Origin: Stenotrophomonas beteli
Lineage (GTDB): Bacteria; Pseudomonadota; Gammaproteobacteria; Xanthomonadales; Xanthomonadaceae
Direction of reading: 5' to 3'
Assembly: GCF_001431665.1 (NCBI RefSeq)
Contig: NZ_LLXV01000032.1
Coordinates: 1 to 60,414 of the forward strand
Length of the DNA stretch: 60,414 nucleotides
The position numbers and the translations under genes were made by a program. Positions 16,787-25,899 of the stretch are shown one piece after another (position 1 is the stretch's first letter; every line of letters begins with the position of its first letter). The notes under the pieces are model-generated. The model ran no database searches. It saw only the letters and a list, made by a program, of their open reading frames with translations, and was not told where the DNA came from.

Positions 16787-18502
16787 TCAGGTTCGCCGTG
16801 GTGGATACAGCGGCGCCAAGCCAGTGTCGGCGGCACCCGCGGCCGTCGACCAGTGCGGTCCGTCACGGAAGACTTCGCGCAGGCGCGCACGCAGCGACGC
16901 CAGATCACCCTGCCCGCCCCAGCGCGCCTGCTGCAGGTCCTGCAGTACCTGCCGCTGGGCTGGATCCTCAAGCCGCGCGATAACCTGTTCGATGCGTTCA
17001 ACGCCGGCCATCGCACACAGCTGCGCCTCAACCTGGTCGAACCCCTCGCCATCGAGCGTGCGGCGCAGTTCGGCCAGGCCGGCACGTCCGCTCGGCACAG
17101 TCGGCACAGAGGGCTTGCCAGCGACAGGCGCCACTGCACGGGGGCGCCGGCCTCGCTGCCAGCCCCACAACAGGGTCAACAGCCACAGCAGCGCCAGGCC
17201 GATGGCCGCCGCCATCCACGGCCACGGACGCTCGGCCAGGCCGCTGGCGCGCGGATCGGTGGCTGCGATACGGCTGTCCTGGCCATCGGCGCCGGGCAGT
17301 GCGGCCTCGGTGTCGATCGGCGGCAGCGGCGCCGGCGAGGCAGTGCCCGCGCCGGTACCGGCCGCAACGGCCAGCGTCAGGTCCGGCAGCTTCGCTTCCT
17401 GCGCCTTGCCGTTGCGCACATCCCACCAGGGCAGGCGCGGCCCCGGCACCACCAGCGAACCCGGCTGGCGCGGCACGATCGAATAGCGGCGGGTGATCTT
17501 CAACCGCGGTGTACTGCCGTTGAAGGTCTCTTCGTACTGCGCGGGTTCGGCGAACACCTGCGCATTGGCGCCGACATCCGGCACCGGCAGGTCGGTGAAC
17601 TGCGCGCGGGTGGCCCCTTCAGCAATCGCCTCGACCACCACGTTGGCCGCTTCGCCGGTACGGGCACTGGTCGGCGCACTGGTGTAGCGCAGCTGCAGGC
17701 TCTGCAGCGGCAGCCATGGCTGCGGCGCCTGTGCCGGTTGTGCCTGCACCTGCAACGTGCGATCGGCACCGGTGGCATTCATGCGGCCGTCGCCGCCACC
17801 GAAGAAGTCATCGAAGAAACCACCCGCGCTGCGCCCGCTGAAACGGGCACCGGCGAGGCGCAACGCGCCGCTGCGCTCCGGAATCAGCAGGAAGCGCCGC
17901 TCGACCACGTTGTAGCGGCGGCCATTGACCTGGCGCACATCGGTGCGATCATCGCCCACCCGCTGCAAAGACGCGCCTGCCGGCGTATCCAGCACCAGTT
18001 CGCCGGAGGCCAGCTGCGAGGCGAAATACAGCCGCACTACCACACCCACGCTCTGTTGCACGTAAGGCGTCTCGTCATCGACCACGGTTTCGATGAAGGC
18101 CATCGCATTGCTGTCCGGACCGGCCACGACGGCCGCATCCACCTGCAGGGTCAGCGGCGCGGTGCGCGTGCTGCCCACCTGCAGGCCCGGGACCACCAGC
18201 GCGCCGCTGCGCCGTGGCGTCAGGGCCACGCCATACAGGTTGCGCTGCTGCATGCTGCCGTTGCTCCACTCCACCTGGCGGCTGCTGGTCTGCCCGCTGA
18301 GATCGAAGTCGGTACGCAGCGGTGTGAAGTCTGGCGCGCCCTGATCACTCTCGACATTGAGGGTGACCGTGTCGCCCATCGCGATGCGGTCGCGGTCCAG
18401 CCAGGCGCGCGGCTGCGCCCAGGCCAGCAGCGGCAGCCACAGCAGCAGTGCCGCCAGTACCTGCAGTGGCCAGCGCCCGTGCATGGTGATCGCCCGCGTC
18501 AT
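16787..18502 (-). CDS. batD: BatD family protein (aerotolerance operon)
   Basis: A 571-residue envelope protein of the BatD family. A signal peptide (about residues 1-30, ending LLAWAQ) leads into a long periplasmic beta-rich region with repeated Ig-like features (DRDRIAMGDTVTLNVES..., TSAPTSARTGEAANVVVEA). A transmembrane helix (about 450-470, MAAAIGLALLWLLTLLWGW) and a cytoplasmic C-terminal part follow. The start codon overlaps the stop of the batB/C gene (ATGA). It closes the moxR-bat operon. Bat proteins are tied to stress survival in Bacteroides and Leptospira; the molecular task is unknown. Confidence 0.85.
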   Translation of the reverse strand: MTRAITMHGRWPLQVLAALLLWLPLLAWAQPRAWLDRDRIAMGDTVTLNVESDQGAPDFTPLRTDFDLSGQTSSRQVEWSNGSMQQRNLYGVALTPRRSGALVVPGLQVGSTRTAPLTLQVDAAVVAGPDSNAMAFIETVVDDETPYVQQSVGVVVRLYFASQLASGELVLDTPAGASLQRVGDDRTDVRQVNGRRYNVVERRFLLIPERSGALRLAGARFSGRSAGGFFDDFFGGGDGRMNATGADRTLQVQAQPAQAPQPWLPLQSLQLRYTSAPTSARTGEAANVVVEAIAEGATRAQFTDLPVPDVGANAQVFAEPAQYEETFNGSTPRLKITRRYSIVPRQPGSLVVPGPRLPWWDVRNGKAQEAKLPDLTLAVAAGTGAGTASPAPLPPIDTEAALPGADGQDSRIAATDPRASGLAERPWPWMAAAIGLALLWLLTLLWGWQRGRRPRAVAPVAGKPSVPTVPSGRAGLAELRRTLDGEGFDQVEAQLCAMAGVERIEQVIARLEDPAQRQVLQDLQQARWGGQGDLASLRARLREVFRDGPHWSTAAGAADTGLAPLYPPRRT

Positions 18503-20319
18503 CGCCCTTCCCTCTTCCTGCGTTCGTTTTCCAGCTGGAACTTGGCCCGCAGCAATGCCCCCGGATCATCCGGTACGCGCCGCATCCAGGCCTCCACCGC
18601 TTGTTGCTCCTCGCGTTGGCGCGGGGTGCTGCCGTCGCTGCCTGGCACAGGCTTGCCATCCTGTTCGCCCTTGCCCTCACGTGCCTGCTGCATTGCCTGC
18701 TGCATCCGCTGGCGCTGCTGCTCATCCGCCTGGGCCTGTGCCTTGGCATCTTCCACCTGCGGTGGCGCCTGTTGGCCATCGCGGCCACGCTCGCTGGGCT
18801 GCGGACTCGACGGGTTCCTGTCGTCACCGGGCCTGGGCTGGCCCTGCTGGCCCGACTGCGGCTGTCCCTGGCCGGGGTTCTGCTGGCCCTGCGGATTCTG
18901 CTGGCCCTGGCCGTTCTGCGGTTGCTTCTGCTGCCCGTTCTGCGGCGGTTTCTGCTGATCCTGGCCTTGGCCACCCGGCGGTTTGCGCTTGCGGGCAGCA
19001 TCAACCACGGCGCGGTTGGCCACCGCGTCGGCCATGCCGGGATGCAGTGCCAGCGCGCGGTCGTAGGCGGCAATGGCTTGATCGTAGTGGCCTTGGCGCG
19101 CCAGCGTATTGGCCAGGTTGTACCAGCCGGCATCGTTGTTGACGCCTTCGAATTGCCTGCGCGCGTTGGCATAGTCGCCATTGCGGTACGCCTGTACGCC
19201 TTCCGCCAAGCGCTGGTGCTGCAGTTGATCAGCACGCTTCCACAGCGTGCCCTGCACCGGCTGCGAGGCGGCCGCTGGAGGTGCCTGTGCCTGCACATCT
19301 CCCATCCACGGCAGCAGGCCCACTGCCAGCACGGCCGCCAGCAGCGCCCGGCGACGGAAGGCGAGCAGCGCCAGCAGCATCACCGGCGGCACCAGCCAGA
19401 ACCCCTCGTCACGCCATTGCTTGCCTGCGCCGGGCCGCTGCGCCGCAGTACCTTCGCGCGCATCAAGTACACCCAGTGCGCGCAGATCACTGTCATCGGC
19501 GGCGATGCGGGCATAGCGGCCACCGCCCGCGGTGGCCACCGCACGCAGGCTGCCTTCGTCCAGCGCGGCCTGGCGGATCTGCCCACTGCCATCCCGGTAC
19601 GCCGCCCCGGCGGAGGTGCCCAGGCCCAGTACCGACACCTGCAGGCCGAGGCTGCGTGCCTGCGCTGCGGCCAGCGCTGCTTCATCATCCGCCTGATCGC
19701 TGACCAGCAGGATCTGCCCGCGCAAGGCCCCGATCTGACGCATCAACCGCGTCGCCCAGTCGATGCCGCGGTCGGCACGTTGGCCATCACGCGGCATCAC
19801 CTCGGGGGACAGCGCATCCAGATACAGCGCAACGTTGCTGCCGTCATCGGTGAGCGGCGCCACGGTGTAGGCATCTTCGGCGTAGACCACCAGGCCCACC
19901 TGGCCGCCCTGGCGGGCACGCAGCAGCTCGCCCACCTTCGCCCGCGCCTGCAGCAGGCGCGAGGGCGGCAGATCGGTGGCGGTAATCCGGCTGGACAGAT
20001 CCAGCACGACCAGCAGCGGTGCGCTGGCCTGGAACATCGGCTGCGCCTGCTGGCGCCAGCTCGGCCCGGCCATGGCCAGCGAGGCCAGCGTCCAGCCCAG
20101 CAATACGGCCCACGGCAGGCGTGCACGGCGACGCTTGCCCGCAGCCAGCAGATGCGGCAACAGGTGGGCATCCACCGCGGTTCGCCACACATCGCTGCGC
20201 CGCTGCCGGTACAACGCCAGCGCAAGAATGACCGGCAACGCCAGCAGGGCCCACAGCCATTCCGGGCGCAGGAAGTGCAGCGCATTCCAGTCGGGAAGCG
20301 GGGAGGCCAACGCGATCAT
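18499..20319 (-). CDS. VWA-TPR membrane protein (BatB/BatC fusion)
   Basis: A 606-residue protein joining the parts of BatB and BatC. Two N-terminal transmembrane helices (about 18-38 and 68-86) come before a von Willebrand A domain (about 100-280), another helix pair (about 300-345), tetratricopeptide repeats (about 360-425, LAEGVQAYRNGDYANARRQFEG..., WYNLANTLARQGHYDQAIAAYDRALALHPG), and a long Gln/Gly/Pro-rich disordered tail with repeated QNPQGQ/QNGQ units. The metal-site motif, normally DxSxS, reads D107-L-S-S-R111, so its last serine is replaced by arginine. The ATG at 20319 overlaps the batA stop (ATGA) and is preferred over an upstream in-frame codon at 20337. Confidence 0.85.
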   Translation of the reverse strand: MIALASPLPDWNALHFLRPEWLWALLALPVILALALYRQRRSDVWRTAVDAHLLPHLLAAGKRRRARLPWAVLLGWTLASLAMAGPSWRQQAQPMFQASAPLLVVLDLSSRITATDLPPSRLLQARAKVGELLRARQGGQVGLVVYAEDAYTVAPLTDDGSNVALYLDALSPEVMPRDGQRADRGIDWATRLMRQIGALRGQILLVSDQADDEAALAAAQARSLGLQVSVLGLGTSAGAAYRDGSGQIRQAALDEGSLRAVATAGGGRYARIAADDSDLRALGVLDAREGTAAQRPGAGKQWRDEGFWLVPPVMLLALLAFRRRALLAAVLAVGLLPWMGDVQAQAPPAAASQPVQGTLWKRADQLQHQRLAEGVQAYRNGDYANARRQFEGVNNDAGWYNLANTLARQGHYDQAIAAYDRALALHPGMADAVANRAVVDAARKRKPPGGQGQDQQKPPQNGQQKQPQNGQGQQNPQGQQNPGQGQPQSGQQGQPRPGDDRNPSSPQPSERGRDGQQAPPQVEDAKAQAQADEQQRQRMQQAMQQAREGKGEQDGKPVPGSDGSTPRQREEQQAVEAWMRRVPDDPGALLRAKFQLENERRKREGR

Positions 20320-21320
20320 CGACGGCGCTCCGGCCACACCCAGGCCAATGCACCCAGCAACAACGCCAGGCCCAACGGCCAGGCATAGCGCTCTTCGCGC
20401 GGGCGCAGGCTGGGTCCCTTCGCCGCGATCGGCTCCAGCCGATCCAGTTCGGCATAGATGCCGGCCAGCTGCGTGGTGTCACGGGCGCGGAAGAACTGGC
20501 CGCCGGTCATGCTCGCGATCTTCTTCAACGTAGCCTCGTCGACCGGATCCTGGTCGGCGGAAACGGGAATGCCGAACAGGCGCATGCTGCCATCACCACC
20601 AAATGCAACGGTATGGATGCGTACGCCCTCGGCGCGGGCCACTTCCGCCGCGCGCAGCGGTTCCAGCACGCCGGCGTTGCTGACGCCGTCGGTCAGCAGG
20701 ATCAGCACGCGCTGTCCCTCGGGCTGGCTGCGCAGGCGCTTCACCGCCAGGCCGATGGCATCGCCGATGGCGGTTTCGCGCCCCGCCAGGCCCACCACGC
20801 TGTCGCGCAGCTGGTCGCGCACGCTGGCCAGATCGGCGGTGATCGGCGTGAGCGTGTAGGCCCGGTCACCGAAGATCAGCAGGCCGATGCGATCACCGGC
20901 ACGACGATCCAGGAAGTCGGCCAGCACCGCCTTCGCTGCGGTCAAGCGGTCCACCGCCTGCCCGCCCAGCACCATGTCGCCCTCGCCCATGCTGCCGGAC
21001 ACGTCCATCGCCAGCATCATCTGCCGGCCCTGCTGTGGCGGCGTGATCGCTTCGCCCAGCTGTTGCGGGCGAGCCAGCGCGACGCATAGCGCGCACCAGC
21101 CCAGCCACAACAGCAGCGTACGCAGCCACGACACGTCGACGCGGCCGCCACCGGCCAGCGCTTCCAGCTCCGTAGCCGCATAGGGCACGCGCAGCGCAGC
21201 GCCGGGATCGGCACGACGCTTCCACCAACGCATCAGCAACGGCAACGGCAGCGCCAGCAGGGCCAGCGGCCACGCCAGCTGCAGGTCCGGCCATGGCCAG
21301 TAACTTGCCAGCAGGTTCAT
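20316..21320 (-). CDS. batA: BatA-type VWA domain membrane protein
   Basis: A 334-residue protein with two N-terminal transmembrane helices (about 14-32 and 67-84), a von Willebrand A domain with an intact metal-ion site (AMDVSGSM, Asp106, Ser108, Ser110) and a C-terminal helix (about 312-330). The intact site contrasts with the degenerate one of its downstream neighbour. The domain presumably faces the periplasm or outer face and binds partner proteins in a metal-dependent way. The ATG at 21320 overlaps the stop of the DUF4381 gene (ATGA); the open frame extends upstream, but only in that gene's shadow. Confidence 0.9.
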   Translation of the reverse strand: MNLLASYWPWPDLQLAWPLALLALPLPLLMRWWKRRADPGAALRVPYAATELEALAGGGRVDVSWLRTLLLWLGWCALCVALARPQQLGEAITPPQQGRQMMLAMDVSGSMGEGDMVLGGQAVDRLTAAKAVLADFLDRRAGDRIGLLIFGDRAYTLTPITADLASVRDQLRDSVVGLAGRETAIGDAIGLAVKRLRSQPEGQRVLILLTDGVSNAGVLEPLRAAEVARAEGVRIHTVAFGGDGSMRLFGIPVSADQDPVDEATLKKIASMTGGQFFRARDTTQLAGIYAELDRLEPIAAKGPSLRPREERYAWPLGLALLLGALAWVWPERRR

Positions 21321-21766
21321 CGGCGACGCTCCAGCAGCATCGCCAGATAGCGCTCGCGTGCCCAACTGCGCAGCGCCGCCACATCGTTGGCATCCACCCG
21401 TGGGCGATAGGCGCCTTCGGCCAGCAGACTGCGACGTGCCGCGGGCAGCGTGCCTTTCGGATCCACGCGCTGCCACCACGCGTCATCGCGTAGCGATTCG
21501 CTGCCCGGCTGTGCCTGCCGCGCGGCACGGCGCAGCAGGCCGGCGATCGCCGCCAGTTCCGCCGTGGCATCGGTGGCGTTGGCCAGCTCCTGATCGAACA
21601 CCTGCAACCATCGCAGGCGACGACGGCGGCGTTGCCACCCCAGCAGGGCCAGCATCAGGACCACCAGCAGCAGCACGCCGCCGATCATCAGATAGCCGGG
21701 CGCCGGCGGCCACCACGACGGTGCCGGCGGCAGCTGCACATCGCGCAACGGCAGGTTGGCACTCAT
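21317..21766 (-). CDS. DUF4381 single-helix membrane protein
   Basis: A 149-residue protein: a short N-terminal periplasmic stretch, one transmembrane helix (about 25-43, YLMIGGVLLLVVLMLALLG), a strongly basic stop-transfer segment (QRRRRRLRW) and a helical cytoplasmic domain. This is the usual DUF4381 component found between the DUF58 and VWA genes of moxR operons. It overlaps both neighbours by four bases. Its function is unknown; its position suggests a part of the BatA/BatB membrane complex. Confidence 0.85.
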   Translation of the reverse strand: MSANLPLRDVQLPPAPSWWPPAPGYLMIGGVLLLVVLMLALLGWQRRRRRLRWLQVFDQELANATDATAELAAIAGLLRRAARQAQPGSESLRDDAWWQRVDPKGTLPAARRSLLAEGAYRPRVDANDVAALRSWARERYLAMLLERRR

Positions 21767-22692
21767 GCCGGCACCTCGGTCGGCGACGCCGCCAGCCAGG
21801 CATCGCTGGGCGCTTCGGTGGACAGCACCTGCACATCGACCCGGCGCGCGCCAAGCTGGCGCCGCAGTTCCTGCAGTGGTTCGACGAAGTGTGCCCGCCA
21901 GTGCGCCTGCACCTCGCTACGACGCAGGTCCAGACCGATGCGCTGCTGTGCGGTCTGGAACTGCAGGGCGGCCGAGGGGGGGTGCAGTTCCAGCGGATCG
22001 ACCAGCAGCACCAGGCTGAGGTCGTGATGCTGGGCCAGCGCACTCCAGCGCGCCGGTGCAATCCGGATGGCCTGCTGCGGGTCTGCCAGCACCAGCATGC
22101 GAGCGCCCGGGCGCAGTACACGGGCCGCGTGGTCCAGTGCACGCTCCAGCCCCAGGTCATCGGCGGGTGGTTGCGCGTACCAGCGGGCGAGCGCGTCGAG
22201 CACGCGCAGCACACCGCGTGGCCCACCGGCGGGCGCGATCGGCGCCTCGCGATCACTGCCACGCAGGGCGCCAACGCGATCGCCGCGGCGCTGCGCCGAC
22301 CACGCCGCAACCGCGCCGGCACGCGCGGCCTGCACCGACTTGAAGCGCACACGGGTACCGAAGTACAGGGCCGGCGAGGTGTCGGCCACGATCAGGCTGA
22401 CCCGCTCGCGTTCGGCCTGGAACAGCTTGGTGTGGGCGCGTCCGGTGCGCGCGGTGACGCGCCAATCGATGTGGCGCGCGTCATCACCGGCCACGTACTC
22501 GCGTGACTCGGCATATTCCATGCCACGTCCACGCAGCGGTGACGGTGCCTGCCCGGCGTTGCCGGCACGCCCCCGCTGCGGCGGCGGCGGACGCTGCGCG
22601 AGGCGGCGCAGGGCCACCAGTTCGGACAGCTGCGGGCGCAGCCCATCGCCATCGCTGGCGGTGGGTATCTGCTGCGGGGAACGATCGGTCAT
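21763..22692 (-). CDS. DUF58 domain protein
   Basis: A 309-residue soluble DUF58 protein. The family motif, EYVAGDDARHIDWRVTART, is at about residues 64-82, followed by an integrin/VWA-like fold (SLIVADTSPALYFG). DUF58 proteins are standard partners of MoxR ATPases. The ATG at 22692 is chosen since it lies 8 bases after the moxR stop codon and starts family-like sequence; the open frame upstream overlaps moxR in another frame. It lacks the N-terminal transmembrane helices found in some DUF58 proteins. Confidence 0.88.
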   Translation of the reverse strand: MTDRSPQQIPTASDGDGLRPQLSELVALRRLAQRPPPPQRGRAGNAGQAPSPLRGRGMEYAESREYVAGDDARHIDWRVTARTGRAHTKLFQAERERVSLIVADTSPALYFGTRVRFKSVQAARAGAVAAWSAQRRGDRVGALRGSDREAPIAPAGGPRGVLRVLDALARWYAQPPADDLGLERALDHAARVLRPGARMLVLADPQQAIRIAPARWSALAQHHDLSLVLLVDPLELHPPSAALQFQTAQQRIGLDLRRSEVQAHWRAHFVEPLQELRRQLGARRVDVQVLSTEAPSDAWLAASPTEVPA

Positions 22693-22700
22693 GCGCAGGC

Positions 22701-23726
22701 TCAGGGGGCCGGCACCCGGGCCAGCAGTTCCTGTACCAGCCGTTCGCCGTCCCATCCCTCGGCGGTCGCTTCGTAACTGGGCAGCACGCGATGCCGCAGC
22801 ACGTCGGCGGCGACGGCGCGCACGTCGTCCGGGGTGACGAAATCGCGCCCGCCCAGCCAGGCGCGCGCACGCGCGCAACGTTCCAGCGCGATGGATCCAC
22901 GCGGGCTGGCGCCCCAGGCGATGCGGCGGCCCAGTCCGGCGTCATAGCGCGATGGATCGCGCGAGGCCAGCACCAGTTCGATCAGATAGCGCTCCAGCGC
23001 CGGTGCCATGTGCAGGTCCAGCACTTCGCGGCGGGCATCGAACACGTCCTGCATCGGCAGCTTCTGCGGCGCCGCTGCGGCCTCGCCCAGCGCACCACGG
23101 GCGCGCTCGCGCGCCAGCCGCAGGATTTCCGATTCAGCCGTCTGGTCGGGATAACCGATGCGCACGTGCATCAGGAACCGGTCCAGCTGCGCTTCCGGCA
23201 GCGGGAACGTGCCTTCCTGCTCGATGGGGTTCTGCGTGGCCATCACCAGGAACAACGGCGGCAATGCATAGGTGTGGCGCCCGACAGTCACCTGGCGCTC
23301 GCCCATGGCTTCCAGCAGCGCCGACTGCACCTTGGCCGGGGCGCGGTTGATTTCGTCGGCCAGCAGGATCGGGTGGAAGATCGGGCCGGGAACGAACTCG
23401 AAGCGCCCTTCCTGCGGGCGCCAGATCTCGGTGCCGGTCAGGTCGGCTGGCAGCAGATCGGGAGTGAACTGCACCCGGGCGAAATCGGTCTCCAGCCGTG
23501 CGGCGAGCGCGCGGATCGCAGTGGTCTTGGCCAGCCCCGGCGCACCTTCCACCAGCAGATGGCCATCGGCCAGCAGGGCGATCAACAGGCGCTCGACCAG
23601 CGCCGCCTGGCCGACAATTTCGGCCGACAATGCGTCGCGCAGCTGGCTGAAGGCCGCGTGCAGGCGGCTGGTGGCCGGCGTGGACGGCGCGGGGACGGTT
23701 TCGGGCATCGGCGGAGGCAGGTTCAT
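22701..23726 (-). CDS. moxR: MoxR family AAA+ ATPase
   Basis: A 341-residue AAA+ ATPase thought to act as a chaperone that matures or inserts metal cofactors into partner complexes, usually through VWA proteins. Walker A is GAPGLAKT (residues 61-68), and Walker B is LLADEINRAP with Asp124-Glu125. Sensor and arginine-finger regions (MATQNPIEQEGTFPLPEAQLDRFL) and the C-terminal lid (DFVTPDDVRAVAADVLRHR) are all present. It heads the six-gene bat operon. The start at 23726 is the last ATG before conserved sequence and gives a Pro-rich N-terminus; the open frame continues upstream through non-coding sequence. Confidence 0.92.
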   Translation of the reverse strand: MNLPPPMPETVPAPSTPATSRLHAAFSQLRDALSAEIVGQAALVERLLIALLADGHLLVEGAPGLAKTTAIRALAARLETDFARVQFTPDLLPADLTGTEIWRPQEGRFEFVPGPIFHPILLADEINRAPAKVQSALLEAMGERQVTVGRHTYALPPLFLVMATQNPIEQEGTFPLPEAQLDRFLMHVRIGYPDQTAESEILRLARERARGALGEAAAAPQKLPMQDVFDARREVLDLHMAPALERYLIELVLASRDPSRYDAGLGRRIAWGASPRGSIALERCARARAWLGGRDFVTPDDVRAVAADVLRHRVLPSYEATAEGWDGERLVQELLARVPAP

Positions 23727-23852
23727 GGGGGCCTTTGACCGGCGCAGGACGGCACGGGTTCCCGACATCATCGCAGGCTGCCCTGCGATTGGCATCAAGA
23801 ACGGCTGAACGGCGTCCACGCATGGCATGGATCTGCGAAGGCCAGACAGGGC

Positions 23853-23885
23853 CAAACGAAGAAGGGCCGCACGCGGCGGCCCTTC
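23853..23885 (-). terminator. Terminator of the pilMNOPQ operon
   Basis: A 10-base-pair stem (GAAGGGCCGC / GCGGCCCTTC, 5-base loop) lies 23 bases after the pilQ stop on the - strand, followed by TTCGTTT. The adjoining 23727-23852 is the moxR upstream region, with no clear promoter. Confidence 0.65.
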
Positions 23886-23907
23886 TCGTGTTGCCGGTGC
23901 GGGTGGT

Positions 23908-25878
23908 TCAGTTCTGCTTGGCCACGCGCAGCACCTTCGGGGTGACGAACACCAGCAGTTCGGCCTTGTCCTTGTTGCGGCCGCGCTTCTTGAACAGGTT
24001 GCCCAGGAACGGCACATCGCCCAGGAACGGCACCTTGCTGATGCTGCTGCGGTCGGTGAACTCGTAGACACCACCGATCACCACGGTCTGTCCATCCTCC
24101 ACCAGCACAGCGGTGTTGACTTCGCGACGGTTGATCGACGGCACCGTGCCGTAGCCCTGCAGTTCAATCAGGCGATCGACCTCATCCTTCTTCACCTGCA
24201 TGTTGAGGAACACGCGGTTGTCATTGGTGATGGTCGGGGTGACGCGCAGCTCCAGCACCACTTCCTTGAACTGCACGTTCGGGGTGGAACCGGCGCCGCC
24301 GGCGGCGCCGGTGCCGCTGATGGTGACGTAGCCGATCTCCTTGCCCTGCTTGATCATCGCCTCGCGCTGGTTGGTGGTGACCACGCGCGGGTTGGAGATC
24401 ACCTCACCACGCGATTCCTCCTGCATGGCCGACAGTTCCACGTCCAGCAGGTAACCCGCATTGAGGATCGACAGCGCCAGCGAACCGGGATTGTTGGCCG
24501 CGGCCACCGGCAGGTTCCAGTTCAGCCCGCGCTTGATGGTCGAGCCGCTGGGCACCGGTGCCGGTCCCACGCTGCCGCCAGCTTCCCATTCACGCACTGC
24601 CTTGGCATTGGCCAGCGCGGTATCGACCTGCGACTTGCGGGTCTCGGCGTTGGCGTCCAGGCTGCCGCTGAAGTAGACATTGTCACGGCTGCCGCTGATG
24701 CCGAACTTCGCACCCAGTTCGCGGGCGAAGGTATCGGTGGCAATGACGATGCGGCTCTCGATCAGCACCTGATCAACCGGACGATCGATCACCCCGATCA
24801 ATTCACGCATGCGCGCGATCTTCTTCGGAATGTCGCTGATCATCAGCGTGTTGGTGCGTTCATCAGCCACGATGCGGCCACGCGAGGACAGGAACCCGCT
24901 GTCTTCCTGCGACGAGCTGCCGCCATTTCCTCCGCTTCCGCCACCACCACCGATGCCCTTGGCCTCGGTCAGCGCCTTGAAGATCTGCGTGGCGCTGTGA
25001 TAGTTGATCTGCACGTAATCGGTGACCAGGTCTTCGCGGTTCTCGATGGCGATGCGCGCGTCTTCCTTCTCCTGCTCGAACTTGGCCAGCTCGGCCTGCG
25101 GCGCGACCCAGATCACGCTGCCGTCGCGGCGCTTGTCCAGGCCCTTGGCACGCAGCACGATGTCCAGCGCCTGGTCCCACGGCACGTTGACCAGGCGCAG
25201 GGTCACATTGCCCTGCACCGAATCGGACGCCACCACGTTGAGGTTGGATTCTTCGGCGATCAACTGCAGCACGGTGCGCACCGGCACGTCCTGGAAGTTG
25301 AAGGTCACCGGCTTGCCGGTGAAGCCACGCTGGCCGACGGCCTTGGCCGCCTGGGTGACACTGCCGGCCGTGACCGCACCGACCGCAGCCGGTGCCTGGC
25401 GCGGGCTGATCTCGACCACGTATTCGTTGCCGCTCTGGTAGGCCAGCGATTCCACCGCACCGCCGGTGCTCAGCACCAGCTGCGTGCCGGCCCCGGAGGG
25501 CTTGGCATCGATGCGCTGCACCGGCGTGGCGAAGTCGGTGACGTTCATCGGCTTCTGCAGGTTTGCGGGCAGGCGGGCGTTGCCGACGTCGACCACCACG
25601 CTGTTGCCCTGCGTGCGCAGGTCGGGGATCGCCCCCTGGCCGTCGAACTGCACGATCAGGCGCCCGGCGCCGTCATCGCCACGCTTGAAATCGATCTTGG
25701 CCACCGACAGGCCGGCCGGCGCGGTGGCCGCTGCCACAGTCGTGCCTGCCGGTTTCTCTGCCGGTGCGGCGGCCAGCGCCGGAGCGCTGGCCAGCATCAG
25801 CGCGACTCCCAGCGCGCTGATGCGGTTCAAGGTAGAGCGCCGGATGGGACGCAGCCCCTTGGCTTGGTGAAAGGTCAT
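23908..25878 (-). CDS. pilQ: Type IV pilus secretin PilQ
   Basis: A 656-residue outer-membrane secretin through which the type IV pilus leaves the cell. In order: a signal peptide (about 1-36), an AMIN domain that binds peptidoglycan (about 55-155), the STN/N0 and N1 domains (about 180-310, FNFQDVPVRTVLQLIAEESNLNV), and the secretin channel (about 380-650, VLIESRIVIATDTFARELG..., VVIGGVYEFTDRSSISKVPFLGDVPFLG). Only one AMIN domain is apparent. A Gly/Ser-rich loop (about 310-332) interrupts the N1 region. It is the last gene of pilMNOPQ and is followed by a terminator hairpin. Confidence 0.96.
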   Translation of the reverse strand: MTFHQAKGLRPIRRSTLNRISALGVALMLASAPALAAAPAEKPAGTTVAAATAPAGLSVAKIDFKRGDDGAGRLIVQFDGQGAIPDLRTQGNSVVVDVGNARLPANLQKPMNVTDFATPVQRIDAKPSGAGTQLVLSTGGAVESLAYQSGNEYVVEISPRQAPAAVGAVTAGSVTQAAKAVGQRGFTGKPVTFNFQDVPVRTVLQLIAEESNLNVVASDSVQGNVTLRLVNVPWDQALDIVLRAKGLDKRRDGSVIWVAPQAELAKFEQEKEDARIAIENREDLVTDYVQINYHSATQIFKALTEAKGIGGGGGSGGNGGSSSQEDSGFLSSRGRIVADERTNTLMISDIPKKIARMRELIGVIDRPVDQVLIESRIVIATDTFARELGAKFGISGSRDNVYFSGSLDANAETRKSQVDTALANAKAVREWEAGGSVGPAPVPSGSTIKRGLNWNLPVAAANNPGSLALSILNAGYLLDVELSAMQEESRGEVISNPRVVTTNQREAMIKQGKEIGYVTISGTGAAGGAGSTPNVQFKEVVLELRVTPTITNDNRVFLNMQVKKDEVDRLIELQGYGTVPSINRREVNTAVLVEDGQTVVIGGVYEFTDRSSISKVPFLGDVPFLGNLFKKRGRNKDKAELLVFVTPKVLRVAKQN

Positions 25879-25899
25879 CGTGCTATCCCCAGTAAACGA

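Noticed and set aside
18499..18505. Frameshift between batB/C and batD
   Set aside because: The overlap is a normal ATGA stop/start junction, repeated at five other junctions in the window, and both proteins are full-length.
15443..18958. 1171-codon open frame on the + strand
   Set aside because: It lies antisense to the symporter, batD and batB/C genes, which have clear domains; its product is His/Gln/Arg-rich shadow sequence.
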